Assembly (NCBI GenBank): GCA_903882825.1
Contig: CAIRYL010000153.1
Location: forward strand, 1 to 13,705
Origin: an uncultured Candidatus Peregrinibacteria bacterium
GTDB lineage: Bacteria > Patescibacteriota > Gracilibacteria > CAIRYL01
Length of the DNA: 13,705 nucleotides
Reading direction: 5' to 3'
Every line of letters starts with the position of its first letter. Position 1 is the stretch's first letter. The position numbers and the translations under genes are program-made. Below the pieces are notes generated by a model, which saw nothing but the letters and a program-made list of their open reading frames with translations, searched no databases and was not told where the DNA came from. Below, piece by piece: positions 1-7,426 of the stretch.

Positions 1-65
1 AAAAAAAATCGTCATCCCGATTCCGCAAAAGCAAATCACACGTTCTTTCTGTTTAATATTTTTTT

Positions 66-1166
66 ATGAAGGTTCTCTCTCTTCCCGCTATTTCCGATTT
101 TTTTGAGCATCCTCAAACGACTTTTGCAAAAATTGTGCATTGGATTTTGATATTTTTTATTTTTTTCTCTGCATTTTCTGCTTTTTCAGAATTGGAATAT
201 CCACAAATAACACATCGGTATGCTCTTTTTTTCTTATGGGCAGAGCGCATTATTCTTTTCTCTTTTCTTGCGGAGTATGTTTTGCGTTTTATTTCTGCTC
301 CTAAAAAATTTATGTTTTTAGTGCATCCTTTTAATATTGTAGATTTACTCGCTATTATTCCTTTCTTTTTTGGAATAAATGCCAGTATTGCTCGAGTATT
401 GCGTATATTACGGCTTTTAAAGCTCGCAAAACATCTCCATTTATTACAGGCATTTCGTTTTAAAAACACCATTTTAGAAAAAATTTTCCCACTTCTCATT
501 CTCCTTTCGAGTATAAAAATTTTTGTTTGGATTTTAGAAACGCATGGGCTTTGGCCAGAAAATCAAGATCTTGGTGCTCTTTTTTCTATTATTGGATTTG
601 CTTTGGGAATTATTTTAGCCGAAAAAGTTTCGGCTACGCAGGGAAAGTATTTTGCGATACGAGACTCTCTTTTTCAGCTTCGTGGGCTTTTAATATCATT
701 TTCATATCTTATTTCTTCAGTCGATCAACAGGTGTTGAGGGAATGGCTACAACACTTTTTAAAATATTTCCATACCGAAGATTCGTATGGCAAAGAGCTT
801 TTGGAAGAATATAAACATTTATTTCTCTTAGCACAAAAATATGAAAATCATCCGGCTGATATAATGGTGTTAGCGAAAGAAATAACGGTGGAATCGAATT
901 TTTTACTTCAAAAAAAACAAGATTTTATCCCTCTTGCGTATAATCTTTTACTCCAGCAGGCGAACCTTTTATATCTCTTTTTAGTAACACTTTTTTTGCC
1001 AGGCGCAACCGGACTTATCTCCGTTATTATTGCTACTTATATTTTATATGGTTTATATCATGTAACTCTCGACTTTGATACCGCAGTGGGGGGTGAATAT
1101 AACCTTATAAATGTTTCTACAAAAGAACTCGAATCCCTTTTTGTTCCTTTTTCCCCTTCTATATGA
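66..1166 (+). CDS. Putative voltage-sensor / bestrophin-like fusion channel protein
   Basis: A 366-residue integral membrane protein, probably an ion channel of the cytoplasmic membrane. Residues 22-128 read as a voltage-sensor domain: S1 about 22-40; S2 about 52-75 with acidic E60 and the E70-Y71..R74 signature; S3 with N90..D93 and IIPF (97-100); and S4 with basic residues at every third position (R110, R113, R116, K119, K122). No potassium-channel pore follows, since there is no TVGYG-type filter. Instead, TM segments near 140-158 and 168-186 lead into GFALGIIL (177-184) and a Y195..R199..L205..R206 stretch that resembles the bestrophin signature. Further TM helices lie at 300-318 and 319-332, followed by LDFD..VGGEYNL (335-346), like the bestrophin/DUF4239 C-terminal turn. 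The voltage-sensor part is convincing; the bestrophin-like assignment is inference from motif spacing. The start ATG lies 6 nt after a TAATAT hexamer, with no Shine-Dalgarno. The stop overlaps the next gene's start (ATGA), suggesting translational coupling. Confidence 0.75.
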   Translation: MKVLSLPAISDFFEHPQTTFAKIVHWILIFFIFFSAFSAFSELEYPQITHRYALFFLWAERIILFSFLAEYVLRFISAPKKFMFLVHPFNIVDLLAIIPFFFGINASIARVLRILRLLKLAKHLHLLQAFRFKNTILEKIFPLLILLSSIKIFVWILETHGLWPENQDLGALFSIIGFALGIILAEKVSATQGKYFAIRDSLFQLRGLLISFSYLISSVDQQVLREWLQHFLKYFHTEDSYGKELLEEYKHLFLLAQKYENHPADIMVLAKEITVESNFLLQKKQDFIPLAYNLLLQQANLLYLFLVTLFLPGATGLISVIIATYILYGLYHVTLDFDTAVGGEYNLINVSTKELESLFVPFSPSI

Positions 1167-2173
1167 CCAACTTGCCGAAAATACTCCTTCTTTTTTGCGG
1201 AGGAACCTTAATTATGAAAAAAAACAATTTGGGAGCGCTAGAAGCTCCCGGAAAAGACGAAGCAATGGCATGTTTATTACAGATAGAACCAAAATTGAAC
1301 GACCATTTTGTAGTGGATATTCATTACATTGCCAATATTGATAGCACCAATATGAGTCCGCAATATTGGGATCAAATGGCACAGGTAATTTTTGAAAAAT
1401 ACGAAGAATATGATGGATTTGTCATTACTCATGGAACCGATACTATGGCATATACTGCCAGTGCGCTTTCTTTTTCTCTCCAAAATATTGGGAAACCAAT
1501 AGTGCTTACCGGCGCACAAATCCCCTGTGGTTTGCTAGAAACTGATGCGAGAAGAAATTTGGTGAATGCTTTTAAACTTGCCACTCAGGATGTTTCAGGG
1601 GTGTATATCGTATTTGATGAACGGATTATTTTAGGATCAAGATCTTCTAAAATTTCTGAATCGGCACTGGATGGGTTTAGCAGTATTAATGTTGAAGATG
1701 TGGGAAAAATTCGTATTCAAATGAAAACAGCAGAGTGTCGAAAACGAGATCATCATCAAAAACCTATTTTAAAAACAGGGTTTGAATCAGATATTATTGT
1801 AATCACTCTTACTCCTGGGTGTGATCCCACCGATATCGATCATCTTTTAGAAATTGATAGATTAAAAGGGATTATTATTAGAGGTTTTGGACCAGGAAAT
1901 ACGCCTTATAATTACCATCTTGTTTTTCAAAAGGCACAACAAAAAAAAATTCCGGTGGTTGTTTTGTCACAATGCCTAAATGGTATTACCTCTATGTCTG
2001 AATATGATGTAGGAATTCAAGCACTCCAATATGGAGTTATAGAAGGAAAAGATATGAGCCTTGAATCTGCGAGTACCAAATTAATGTGGGCACTTGCCCA
2101 TTACCCGTACGAAGAAATTCGGAATATTGTACACCACAATATAGCAGGAGAAATATGCGGAACAGCAGAATAG
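1163..2173 (+). CDS. Type I L-asparaginase (copy 1)
   Basis: Hydrolyses L-asparagine to aspartate and ammonia, presumably in the cytoplasm, as no signal peptide is visible. At 336 residues it has the usual length of cytoplasmic type I enzymes. The catalytic set is intact by comparison with the family: T15 in FCGGT, T92-D93 in THGTDTM, and K163 in the SSK segment. Other family landmarks are DSTNM (60-64), LTGAQIP (115-121), DARRN (128-132), GPGN (243-246) and TKLMWAL (305-311). The nucleophile loop reads GGTLIMKK rather than the commoner GGTI-type sequence, so kinetics may differ. It overlaps the channel-like gene by 4 nt. A paralogue, about half identical by eye, lies after one intervening gene. 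A glutamyl-tRNA amidotransferase GatD role is less likely: no GatE partner is present and the N-terminal extension of GatD is lacking. Confidence 0.9.
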   Translation: MTNLPKILLLFCGGTLIMKKNNLGALEAPGKDEAMACLLQIEPKLNDHFVVDIHYIANIDSTNMSPQYWDQMAQVIFEKYEEYDGFVITHGTDTMAYTASALSFSLQNIGKPIVLTGAQIPCGLLETDARRNLVNAFKLATQDVSGVYIVFDERIILGSRSSKISESALDGFSSINVEDVGKIRIQMKTAECRKRDHHQKPILKTGFESDIIVITLTPGCDPTDIDHLLEIDRLKGIIIRGFGPGNTPYNYHLVFQKAQQKKIPVVVLSQCLNGITSMSEYDVGIQALQYGVIEGKDMSLESASTKLMWALAHYPYEEIRNIVHHNIAGEICGTAE

Positions 2174-2260
2174 AAAATAATTGAATTATAACATTGATTT
2201 TTTTTAATTTTTTGGTACAGTTCTTTCTTCAAAAAAAATAGAGGAATAAGAGGGCTAAAA

Positions 2261-2281
2261 ATGAAGAATTATTTTATCTGA
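2261..2281 (+). promoter_or_regulatory. Possible 6-codon leader ORF with a Shine-Dalgarno-like site
   Basis: An AGAGGG sequence at 2249-2254 precedes ATG 2261 by six bases. The frame reads MKNYFI and stops at TGA 2279-2281, three bases before the ATG (2285) chosen for the 653-residue gene. This is the only purine-rich ribosome-binding-like site noticed in the window. It could be a translationally coupled leader or a chance occurrence. Confidence 0.2.
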
Positions 2282-2284
2282 TGT

Positions 2285-4246
2285 ATGGAGAAGTATCATT
2301 CTTTAGACGCTATAGATTACAAAAATGAGCCGTCGGTTACTTGTCCTCTTTTTTCTCCCGTTTGTGATATGAAGGCGATTCAGAGTGAGCCTATACTTTT
2401 TTTTAAAAGACTCCTCGACCTTATTGATCCTTCTCGATATGTGTATCTTGAATATTCACACGGTGAAACTACACAAAAAACACAAATAATAAACGACAAA
2501 CTTCAAGCCTTACAAAATGCTGTTCCAACAATACGAAAAAATATTCTCCACATGATGAGTTATGTGGGAAAAACCGAGGATCCCCATCAAACATGGCATG
2601 TAAATACTTTAAAACCGGTATTTACAGATATTTCTCCTACTTCGTGGATGCTAAAGACTTCCGCGGGGCATCTCGTTTTTAATTTTCAACAATTTAAACA
2701 AGAAACTGGTATTCCAAACTTCCAATACGTGAATCCTGAAGATCTTGGCACTGTAGTGGGACAAGCACCGCACGGTGTAAATTTTTTAATGTTTTTAGAA
2801 AACTTACAGAATCTAGAAATAAATATGAAGGTTATTTTTGATAAAATTTGTTCTTTTTTAACACCTGGTACAGTGGAGGATGTAGGACTTCCTTCTGAAA
2901 AAAGCTTAGAAAATGCGCAAATAGAAGTACCACTGGGATTTTATGGAATGCAAAAATCCGTAATGGTAGACGGGGCAACATTGGCATGGATCATAGAGGA
3001 AATGAAAGAAAAATATCCTCAAATTTCTATTTTTCAACAAAAAAAAATTGATGCACCGATGATTCAAAAAATGCTGGAATCTTTTCCAAATTTTGTAGAA
3101 GACGGTTTGAAAAGTTTTGAATATAATCCGAAAGCACCATTACTTTCTGGATTTCAAAGAATTATAGCCCATCTTACCAAACATATTCAAACAAAAGCTC
3201 CCACGGTCGCATCTGACCTTATTTCTGCGTTTGTAGAGGATTTTGTAAGAAATTTTTTTGCGGTGGAGGCAGAACATTTTTATCAAATGTTTGATATTTT
3301 TGAGGAAGTTCAGGAATGTGCATATGATCAAAAAGGTCAAATAATTACGCAAATACAAAATTTGGTATACCAAAAAGATTGTCCTTTTTCAAAAACAGAA
3401 TTTTACAAATTCCTTGTTCCTCCCTCTTCAGAAAATTCTGCTGAGGCATTGTGTGTTAAAATTTCAAAAGAATTACTCTCTCAAAATATTGTAACGCCTC
3501 AAACTCTTTGTTTTGTAATTGAAGATCCTAAAAATGATACAGCATTGGGAAAGATATTGAAGGTAAATGTGGGAGAATTACGAAGAACACACACTCAGAA
3601 TTCATTTCTCTTTCAGGAATTATCTCTAAAACTTCCCACTGCACCAACACTCTCTAAAAAAATGGAATTTACTCAGGAAACAGCAAAATCAGAACATTAT
3701 TGGAATGCAATGCAAAAAATTTCTCAAAAATTCCCAGATTTTTTACAGTCTCCAAGTCAAACCTCAAATCTTCACCCATTACAAGTTTTAGAATCTTTTG
3801 AGCAAGAAATTCTTGATTTTGCTCTTCATAATAATGAAATTTTGGCTTCTCTTACTGAAGACGCCATTAGAAATATTGTTTCATCTTTTTGTGGGATTGC
3901 TTTTCGAAAAGCCAAAATTGTCATTCATATTCTCGAAACGAAAATGAAAGTTTTTCTTGCTGCTTTTCCAGAAGAAACAACACCAGAGATGGCGGTATGT
4001 CCACATTATGACTCCCAAAAGTATGAAAATTTAGAAATAGAGCGGAGGCAGTATGTACAATATTTGGCACGAAAACAGGAAAATTTGAAGCCTCTCCATC
4101 ATCAGAACCTTGGATTATCTCCTTCTATTTTTAAACCGGAATTAGAACTTTTTTTAAAACTCCCATTTATGAGCGATATTTTTGGGAAAGAAAGCGAGGT
4201 TCTTTTTTTGAGGTTTATGAGCCATATACACAATGAAACATTCTAA
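2285..4246 (+). CDS. Unrecognised 653-residue soluble protein
   Basis: I do not recognise the family. The protein is predicted soluble: no signal peptide, no membrane helix, mixed charge and mostly helix-forming composition, with little low complexity. Two segments show weak mutual resemblance. Segment A (about 259-345) has FPNF at 267-270 and VEDFVRNFF at 317-325; segment B (about 475-560) has FPDF at 483-486 and TEDAIRNIV at 524-532, in the same order and with similar spacing. This hints at an old internal duplication of a helical unit. Cysteines are scattered, without zinc-ribbon pairing. No Walker, protease or nuclease motif was found. The start ATG 2285 was preferred because ATG 2281 opens only a 15-codon frame. 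The gene sits between two asparaginase paralogues with gaps of 111 and 114 nt, so it may have its own promoter. A structural or lineage-specific role is possible, but no function is assigned. Confidence 0.8.
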   Translation: MEKYHSLDAIDYKNEPSVTCPLFSPVCDMKAIQSEPILFFKRLLDLIDPSRYVYLEYSHGETTQKTQIINDKLQALQNAVPTIRKNILHMMSYVGKTEDPHQTWHVNTLKPVFTDISPTSWMLKTSAGHLVFNFQQFKQETGIPNFQYVNPEDLGTVVGQAPHGVNFLMFLENLQNLEINMKVIFDKICSFLTPGTVEDVGLPSEKSLENAQIEVPLGFYGMQKSVMVDGATLAWIIEEMKEKYPQISIFQQKKIDAPMIQKMLESFPNFVEDGLKSFEYNPKAPLLSGFQRIIAHLTKHIQTKAPTVASDLISAFVEDFVRNFFAVEAEHFYQMFDIFEEVQECAYDQKGQIITQIQNLVYQKDCPFSKTEFYKFLVPPSSENSAEALCVKISKELLSQNIVTPQTLCFVIEDPKNDTALGKILKVNVGELRRTHTQNSFLFQELSLKLPTAPTLSKKMEFTQETAKSEHYWNAMQKISQKFPDFLQSPSQTSNLHPLQVLESFEQEILDFALHNNEILASLTEDAIRNIVSSFCGIAFRKAKIVIHILETKMKVFLAAFPEETTPEMAVCPHYDSQKYENLEIERRQYVQYLARKQENLKPLHHQNLGLSPSIFKPELELFLKLPFMSDIFGKESEVLFLRFMSHIHNETF

Positions 4247-4360
4247 AATTCTCAAAAAGGGATGCTCATCATACAGATATTTATAAAATATATTTTTTCG
4301 TGTCTTCAAATATGGTACCGTGTGTTCGTTCTTTTTTTAAAACTATTTTAAAAATCTTTC

Positions 4361-5347
4361 ATGAAAAAAATCCTTATTTTATTTTGTGGTGGAACAATTG
4401 TAATGGCTCCCAATGCAAAGGGTTCTCATGCGCCTTTAAAAGAATATGAAGCACAGAAAATTTTATTTCATTTGGAACCACAACTCACTCAATATGCCGA
4501 TTTTGATATTGAAAATGTGGCGAATATTGATAGTACCAATATGACTCCTGAAGAGTGGAATTATATGGCAAATGCCATTTTTGAAAAATATAACGATTAT
4601 GACGCATTTTTAGTGACACATGGGACTGATACCATGGCATATAGTGCGAGTGCACTTTCATTTGGGCTCCAAAATATAGGGAAACCAATAGTTTTTACGG
4701 GTTCTCAAATTGCTGGATCGGAATTAACGACAGACGCGAAGAGAAACATGAGAAACTCTGTTCGCCTTTGTTTACAAAATATTTCTGGAGTTTTTATTGT
4801 TTTTTCAGAAAGAATATTAAGAGGTGTTCATGCTACAAAAGTACACGAATCGAAGCTTGATGCGTATCGTTCTCTTCATAAAAATGATGCGGGATCTATA
4901 GATTTAGAAATTACAATCCATGAATCTGTGCCAAAAAGACATTCTGAAAAACCGATTTTATGTAAAGGATTCCAAAAAAATATTATGGTGTATACGGTTA
5001 CTCCTGGGATGGATCCTGAAAATTTATTTCTGAGTATTCAACAAAACCCTCCCAAAGGAATTATTTTATTAGGATATGGACCTGGGAATATTCCCTATAC
5101 TTTTGAAAAATGTTTACAACTCGCCCAAGAAAAGAAAATTCCTGTTGTTATTGGATCTCAATGCCTTTATGGCTCTACGGATTTATTACAGTATGATGTG
5201 GGAAGTTTTATGTTATCGAAAGGAGTTATTGAGGCATGCAATATGACGTTAGAAGCACTGACCACCAAGCTCATGTGGGCACTTGAGCATTATTCGTATG
5301 AAGAAATAGCTGAAATTATGAAAAAAAATGTAGCAGAAGAGCTGTAA
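4361..5347 (+). CDS. Type I L-asparaginase (copy 2)
   Basis: Second asparaginase-fold protein, 328 residues, without a signal peptide, so probably cytoplasmic: asparagine to aspartate plus ammonia. Catalytic residues by family comparison are T12 (FCGGT, 8-12), T89-D90 (THGTDTM, 86-92) and K160 (ATK). The nucleophile loop GGTIVM is closer to the family norm than that of copy 1. Shared with copy 1 are DSTNM, MAYxASALSF, LQNIGKPIV, GPGN and TKLMWAL, and some stretches are nearly identical at DNA level, which implies duplication within this lineage. They differ in the loop after the TGxQI motif (AGSELTTDAKRN versus PCGLLETDARRN) and in the 170-200 region, so substrate preference may have diverged. 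The gene is followed after 40 nt by the rdgB-like gene and may be cotranscribed with it. Confidence 0.9.
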   Translation: MKKILILFCGGTIVMAPNAKGSHAPLKEYEAQKILFHLEPQLTQYADFDIENVANIDSTNMTPEEWNYMANAIFEKYNDYDAFLVTHGTDTMAYSASALSFGLQNIGKPIVFTGSQIAGSELTTDAKRNMRNSVRLCLQNISGVFIVFSERILRGVHATKVHESKLDAYRSLHKNDAGSIDLEITIHESVPKRHSEKPILCKGFQKNIMVYTVTPGMDPENLFLSIQQNPPKGIILLGYGPGNIPYTFEKCLQLAQEKKIPVVIGSQCLYGSTDLLQYDVGSFMLSKGVIEACNMTLEALTTKLMWALEHYSYEEIAEIMKKNVAEEL

Positions 5348-5377
5348 AAATACTGAAATCTCCTCAATTCTCTATTT

Positions 5378-5383
5378 TATAAG
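5378..5383 (+). promoter_or_regulatory. Candidate -10 hexamer (TATAAG) close to a start codon
   Basis: TATAAG ends 4 nt before ATG 5388. No Shine-Dalgarno is present and no good -35 was found. It is one of four similarly placed hexamers in this window (see findings) and would give a leaderless or near-leaderless transcript of the rdgB-like gene. Confidence 0.2.
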
Positions 5384-5387
5384 CAAT

Positions 5388-5981
5388 ATGGATATTCTTT
5401 TAGCGACAGGAAATGAGGGGAAACGGTTAGAAATGGTAGAATTTTTTGGCGATATGCCTGAATTTCGATTTTTATCACTTGCTGATTTTCATCTTTTAAA
5501 TGATTGCGAAGAGACAGGCGAAACATTTCGAGAAAATGCCCTTTTAAAAGCTGAATATTTTTTTAAAAAAACAGGAATTCCCACTATTGGGGAAGATTCT
5601 GGGATTGAGGTAGATGCATTAAAAGGAGAATTAGGAATAAAAACGAGGAGATGGGGAGCTGGAGAAAATGCGACAGATGAAGAATGGCTTTCGTATTTTT
5701 TAAAAAGAATGGAAAAGGAAACGGTGCGCACTGCACGATTTTTTTGTGCTACTGCGTTTTGCAATGGACCACAAACTTTTGTGGCAGAGGGGAAAAGTGA
5801 GGGGAATTTACGCTGTAATCCGGTATTTCCTATTCCACATGGAATTCCGCTTTCTGCATTGTTTGTTCCGGCTGGACACGAAAAAGTATTTTCTATAATG
5901 ACCCGTTCTGAAAAAAATAAAATTTCTCATCGAGGAAGTGCCATTGCCCAAATAAAAACATATCTTTTAGAAAATTTTTAA
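5388..5981 (+). CDS. RdgB/HAM1-family nucleotide pyrophosphatase, divergent
   Basis: The family removes non-canonical purine triphosphates (dITP, XTP) from the pool by hydrolysing them to monophosphates. At 197 residues it has the normal length. The N-terminal half is typical: ATGN (6-9) with K12, ETGETF (42-47) with N50, A51 and K54, EDSGIEVDAL (69-78) where the first Asp of the usual DDSG is Glu, and RTARF (114-118). The C-terminal KxxISHRG (178-183) is also kept. The otherwise conserved GFGYDP block is absent: alignment through FVP (159-161) and SHRG places HGIPLSAL (151-158) there, so the aromatic residue and Asp that line the base pocket are missing. No frameshift explains this. The protein may have altered nucleotide specificity, so the symbol rdgB is withheld. 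A hairpin begins at its stop codon. Confidence 0.85.
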   Translation: MDILLATGNEGKRLEMVEFFGDMPEFRFLSLADFHLLNDCEETGETFRENALLKAEYFFKKTGIPTIGEDSGIEVDALKGELGIKTRRWGAGENATDEEWLSYFLKRMEKETVRTARFFCATAFCNGPQTFVAEGKSEGNLRCNPVFPIPHGIPLSALFVPAGHEKVFSIMTRSEKNKISHRGSAIAQIKTYLLENF

Positions 5982-6009
5982 GAAAAGAATTCTCGAAAAT
6001 TATTTCTTA
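5979..6009 (+). terminator. Possible hairpin terminator after the rdgB-like gene
   Basis: TAAGAAA (5979-5985) pairs with TTTCTTA (6003-6009), and inner AATT (5988-5991) pairs with AATT (5998-6001), around loop CTCGAA. The stem includes the stop codon. It is AT-rich and the run of T downstream is broken (GATTTTT), so termination strength is uncertain. Confidence 0.35.
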
Positions 6010-6072
6010 TTGAAGATTTTTAAAAATACTCCTGTTCCCCATGCTTCAAAAGATGCACGAGTGAAAGAAGTG

Positions 6073-6163
6073 TTCTGAAAATCTCGAAGAAAAACGACGG
6101 AGACTTCTCTATTCCCAAATTTTTAGACACCAAAAAAGTTGCACTTGTCGAAGATTTTCAGAA
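6073..6163. repeat. Inverted repeat between convergent genes
   Basis: TTCTGAAAATC (6073-6083) is the exact reverse complement of GATTTTCAGAA (6153-6163), and flanking TCGA bases extend the pairing with a bulge. The 69-nt spacer is long for a simple terminator. It lies between the rdgB-like gene (+) and the DHH gene (-) and could act as a bidirectional end or be part of a structured RNA. The rest of the 5982-6208 gap shows no credible gene: a roughly 55-codon open frame there has no in-frame ATG. Confidence 0.35.
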
Positions 6164-6208
6164 TTTTCAGGTATATAAATCCTGTTTTTGAATTCATATC
6201 TTCCCATA

Positions 6209-7237
6209 TTATCGTCTTCCTATTCCTGCTGTTTCAAAGTTTTCAGGAATGCCAGGTTTTAAAGAGGAAATTTTCCATTGAGTTTCTAAATGAAGTTTTC
6301 CAGGAACGGTAAATCCTGCAGCTTTTGTGTGTCCTCCTCCACCAAAAGTACTGGCCATGGCATTTACATCTATTTCATCCGCCAAAGTTCGAAGGGATCC
6401 TTTTACTTTTCCAGATTTTTCAGTAAGAAGAAGTGAGAGTTTTGATCCTTGCACTGCATTGAGGTAATCTACCACACCGGTGAGATCATCAACACTTCCG
6501 CCGGTTTCTTCAAAATCACGATCTCGTATAAAAGAAGTGGCGACTAAGTCGTCTCCAAGACTGACTCTACTTAAAATACGCCCCCAAAGTTTTAGTTTTT
6601 CAATACTTTTGGTTCGAAAAATATATTGAACAATACTTCTGAGATCTGCTCCTGCCGAAAGCAAACGTGACGCTTCATAATGCGGATCGGCGACCGCATT
6701 GGAATGCATGAGGGATCCGGTATCGGTATACAGCCCTAATAAAAGAGGCGTTGCGACTTTTGGAGGAATTTTCCACTTTAAAATTCGTAATATTTTTGCG
6801 ACTACAATGGTGGTAGAGGCGCAATCATGGCAAACCGTGTTCCATGTTCCATATTTTTCATTTGAAACATGATGATCGATATTCCAAAGTGGAATGCCTC
6901 CAGAAAAAAAAGTAGGCTTTTCTTCATGAATTCCAATCATTTTATAACTTCCTGCATCAAAAACCATTGCCATATCATAGTCGGATATTTCAAAGGAATG
7001 AACATATTCACTCGCTTTTGGCAAAAAATGAAACTCTTCTGCTAATGGATCTTTACAAAAAAGAGTTACTTTTTTCCCTGCAGATTGGAGCATTTCTGCC
7101 ATTGCCATAGCACTTCCCGCAGTATCTCCATCTGGTTTTTGATGGGAAACTAAAAGAATACGGCGTGCGGTATACAACGATTGATATGCAGAGAAAATCT
7201 CGCGAGAGAACTGTTCATAAAATTTTTGGTCATTCAT
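6209..7237 (-). CDS. DHH/DHHA1 phosphoesterase, NrnA-like
   Basis: Member of the DHH family that includes NrnA, which degrades 2-5 nt RNAs and dephosphorylates 3'-phosphoadenosine 5'-phosphate using Mn2+. The 342-residue length fits. Metal-binding motifs in order: SHQKPDGD (31-38) with H32, D36 and D38; VFDAG (92-96) with D94; IDHH (120-123), the name-giving motif; and TDTGS (171-175) with D172. The C-terminal DHHA1 domain carries the substrate-binding GGGGH (299-303). The protein is soluble and cytoplasmic. The gene is divergent from the pilin-like operon across a 189-nt AT-rich spacer and convergent with the rdgB-like gene. The start ATG at 7237 places M one codon pair before D3-Q4-K5; a second ATG-like triplet at 7231-7233 is out of frame. 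No ribosome-binding site is visible. RecJ-type or c-di-AMP phosphodiesterase roles are less likely given length and lack of PAS/GGDEF domains. Confidence 0.88.
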   Translation of the reverse strand: MNDQKFYEQFSREIFSAYQSLYTARRILLVSHQKPDGDTAGSAMAMAEMLQSAGKKVTLFCKDPLAEEFHFLPKASEYVHSFEISDYDMAMVFDAGSYKMIGIHEEKPTFFSGGIPLWNIDHHVSNEKYGTWNTVCHDCASTTIVVAKILRILKWKIPPKVATPLLLGLYTDTGSLMHSNAVADPHYEASRLLSAGADLRSIVQYIFRTKSIEKLKLWGRILSRVSLGDDLVATSFIRDRDFEETGGSVDDLTGVVDYLNAVQGSKLSLLLTEKSGKVKGSLRTLADEIDVNAMASTFGGGGHTKAAGFTVPGKLHLETQWKISSLKPGIPENFETAGIGRR

Positions 7238-7369
7238 AAAAAATAAAACAAATATAATTACAAGAGAGCAATTTTCTATTTTTTTTTTCGATACGACAAG
7301 AAAAAATACTTGCTGTTTTATAAATATATTGCGAAATATGAGAAATATATGATGTTTACCATTTTCTTC

Positions 7370-7392
7370 CTTTTTTTTTCTGTAAAAAAAAG
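7370..7392. repeat. AT-only inverted repeat in the divergent spacer
   Basis: A C followed by a T-run, then CTGT, then an A-run and G, can fold into a perfect A:T stem. It lies upstream of the pilin-like gene in the 7238-7426 spacer. It may be curved or easily melted promoter DNA; homopolymer tracts are common here, so significance is low. Confidence 0.2.
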
Positions 7393-7415
7393 AGATAATT
7401 TTTTTAGTTTTGACC

Positions 7416-7421
7416 TATAGA
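7416..7421 (+). promoter_or_regulatory. Candidate -10 hexamer (TATAGA) close to a start codon
   Basis: TATAGA ends 5 nt before ATG 7427, in a spacer between divergent genes where a promoter is required. There is no Shine-Dalgarno between it and the ATG, so a leaderless or near-leaderless message for the pilin-like operon is plausible. Confidence 0.28.
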
Positions 7422-7426
7422 ATCGT

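Noticed and set aside
1..22. Hairpin AATCG-TCATCC-CGATT with an adjacent A-run, a minus-strand terminator candidate
   Set aside because: Only a 5-bp stem, and the gene to its right is on the + strand, so no minus-strand transcript needs ending here.
113..499. 128-codon antisense frame under the channel-like gene
   Set aside because: Lies wholly opposite a gene with clear membrane-domain motifs; its lysine/arginine-rich translation is the mirror of hydrophobic codons.
1140..1230. UGA read as glycine (Gracilibacteria/Absconditabacteria code)
   Set aside because: Read-through of the TGA at 1164 adds only a short tail before another stop, and two ATGA stop/start overlaps plus normal protein ends at TGA support its use as a stop.
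6024..6185. About 55-codon open frame in the rdgB-DHH gap
   Set aside because: No in-frame ATG and no recognisable product; it overlaps the inverted repeat.
7294..7343. TTGTCG (minus) and TTGCTG (plus) as -35 boxes in the divergent spacer
   Set aside because: No -10 box at 16-18 nt spacing could be paired convincingly with either.
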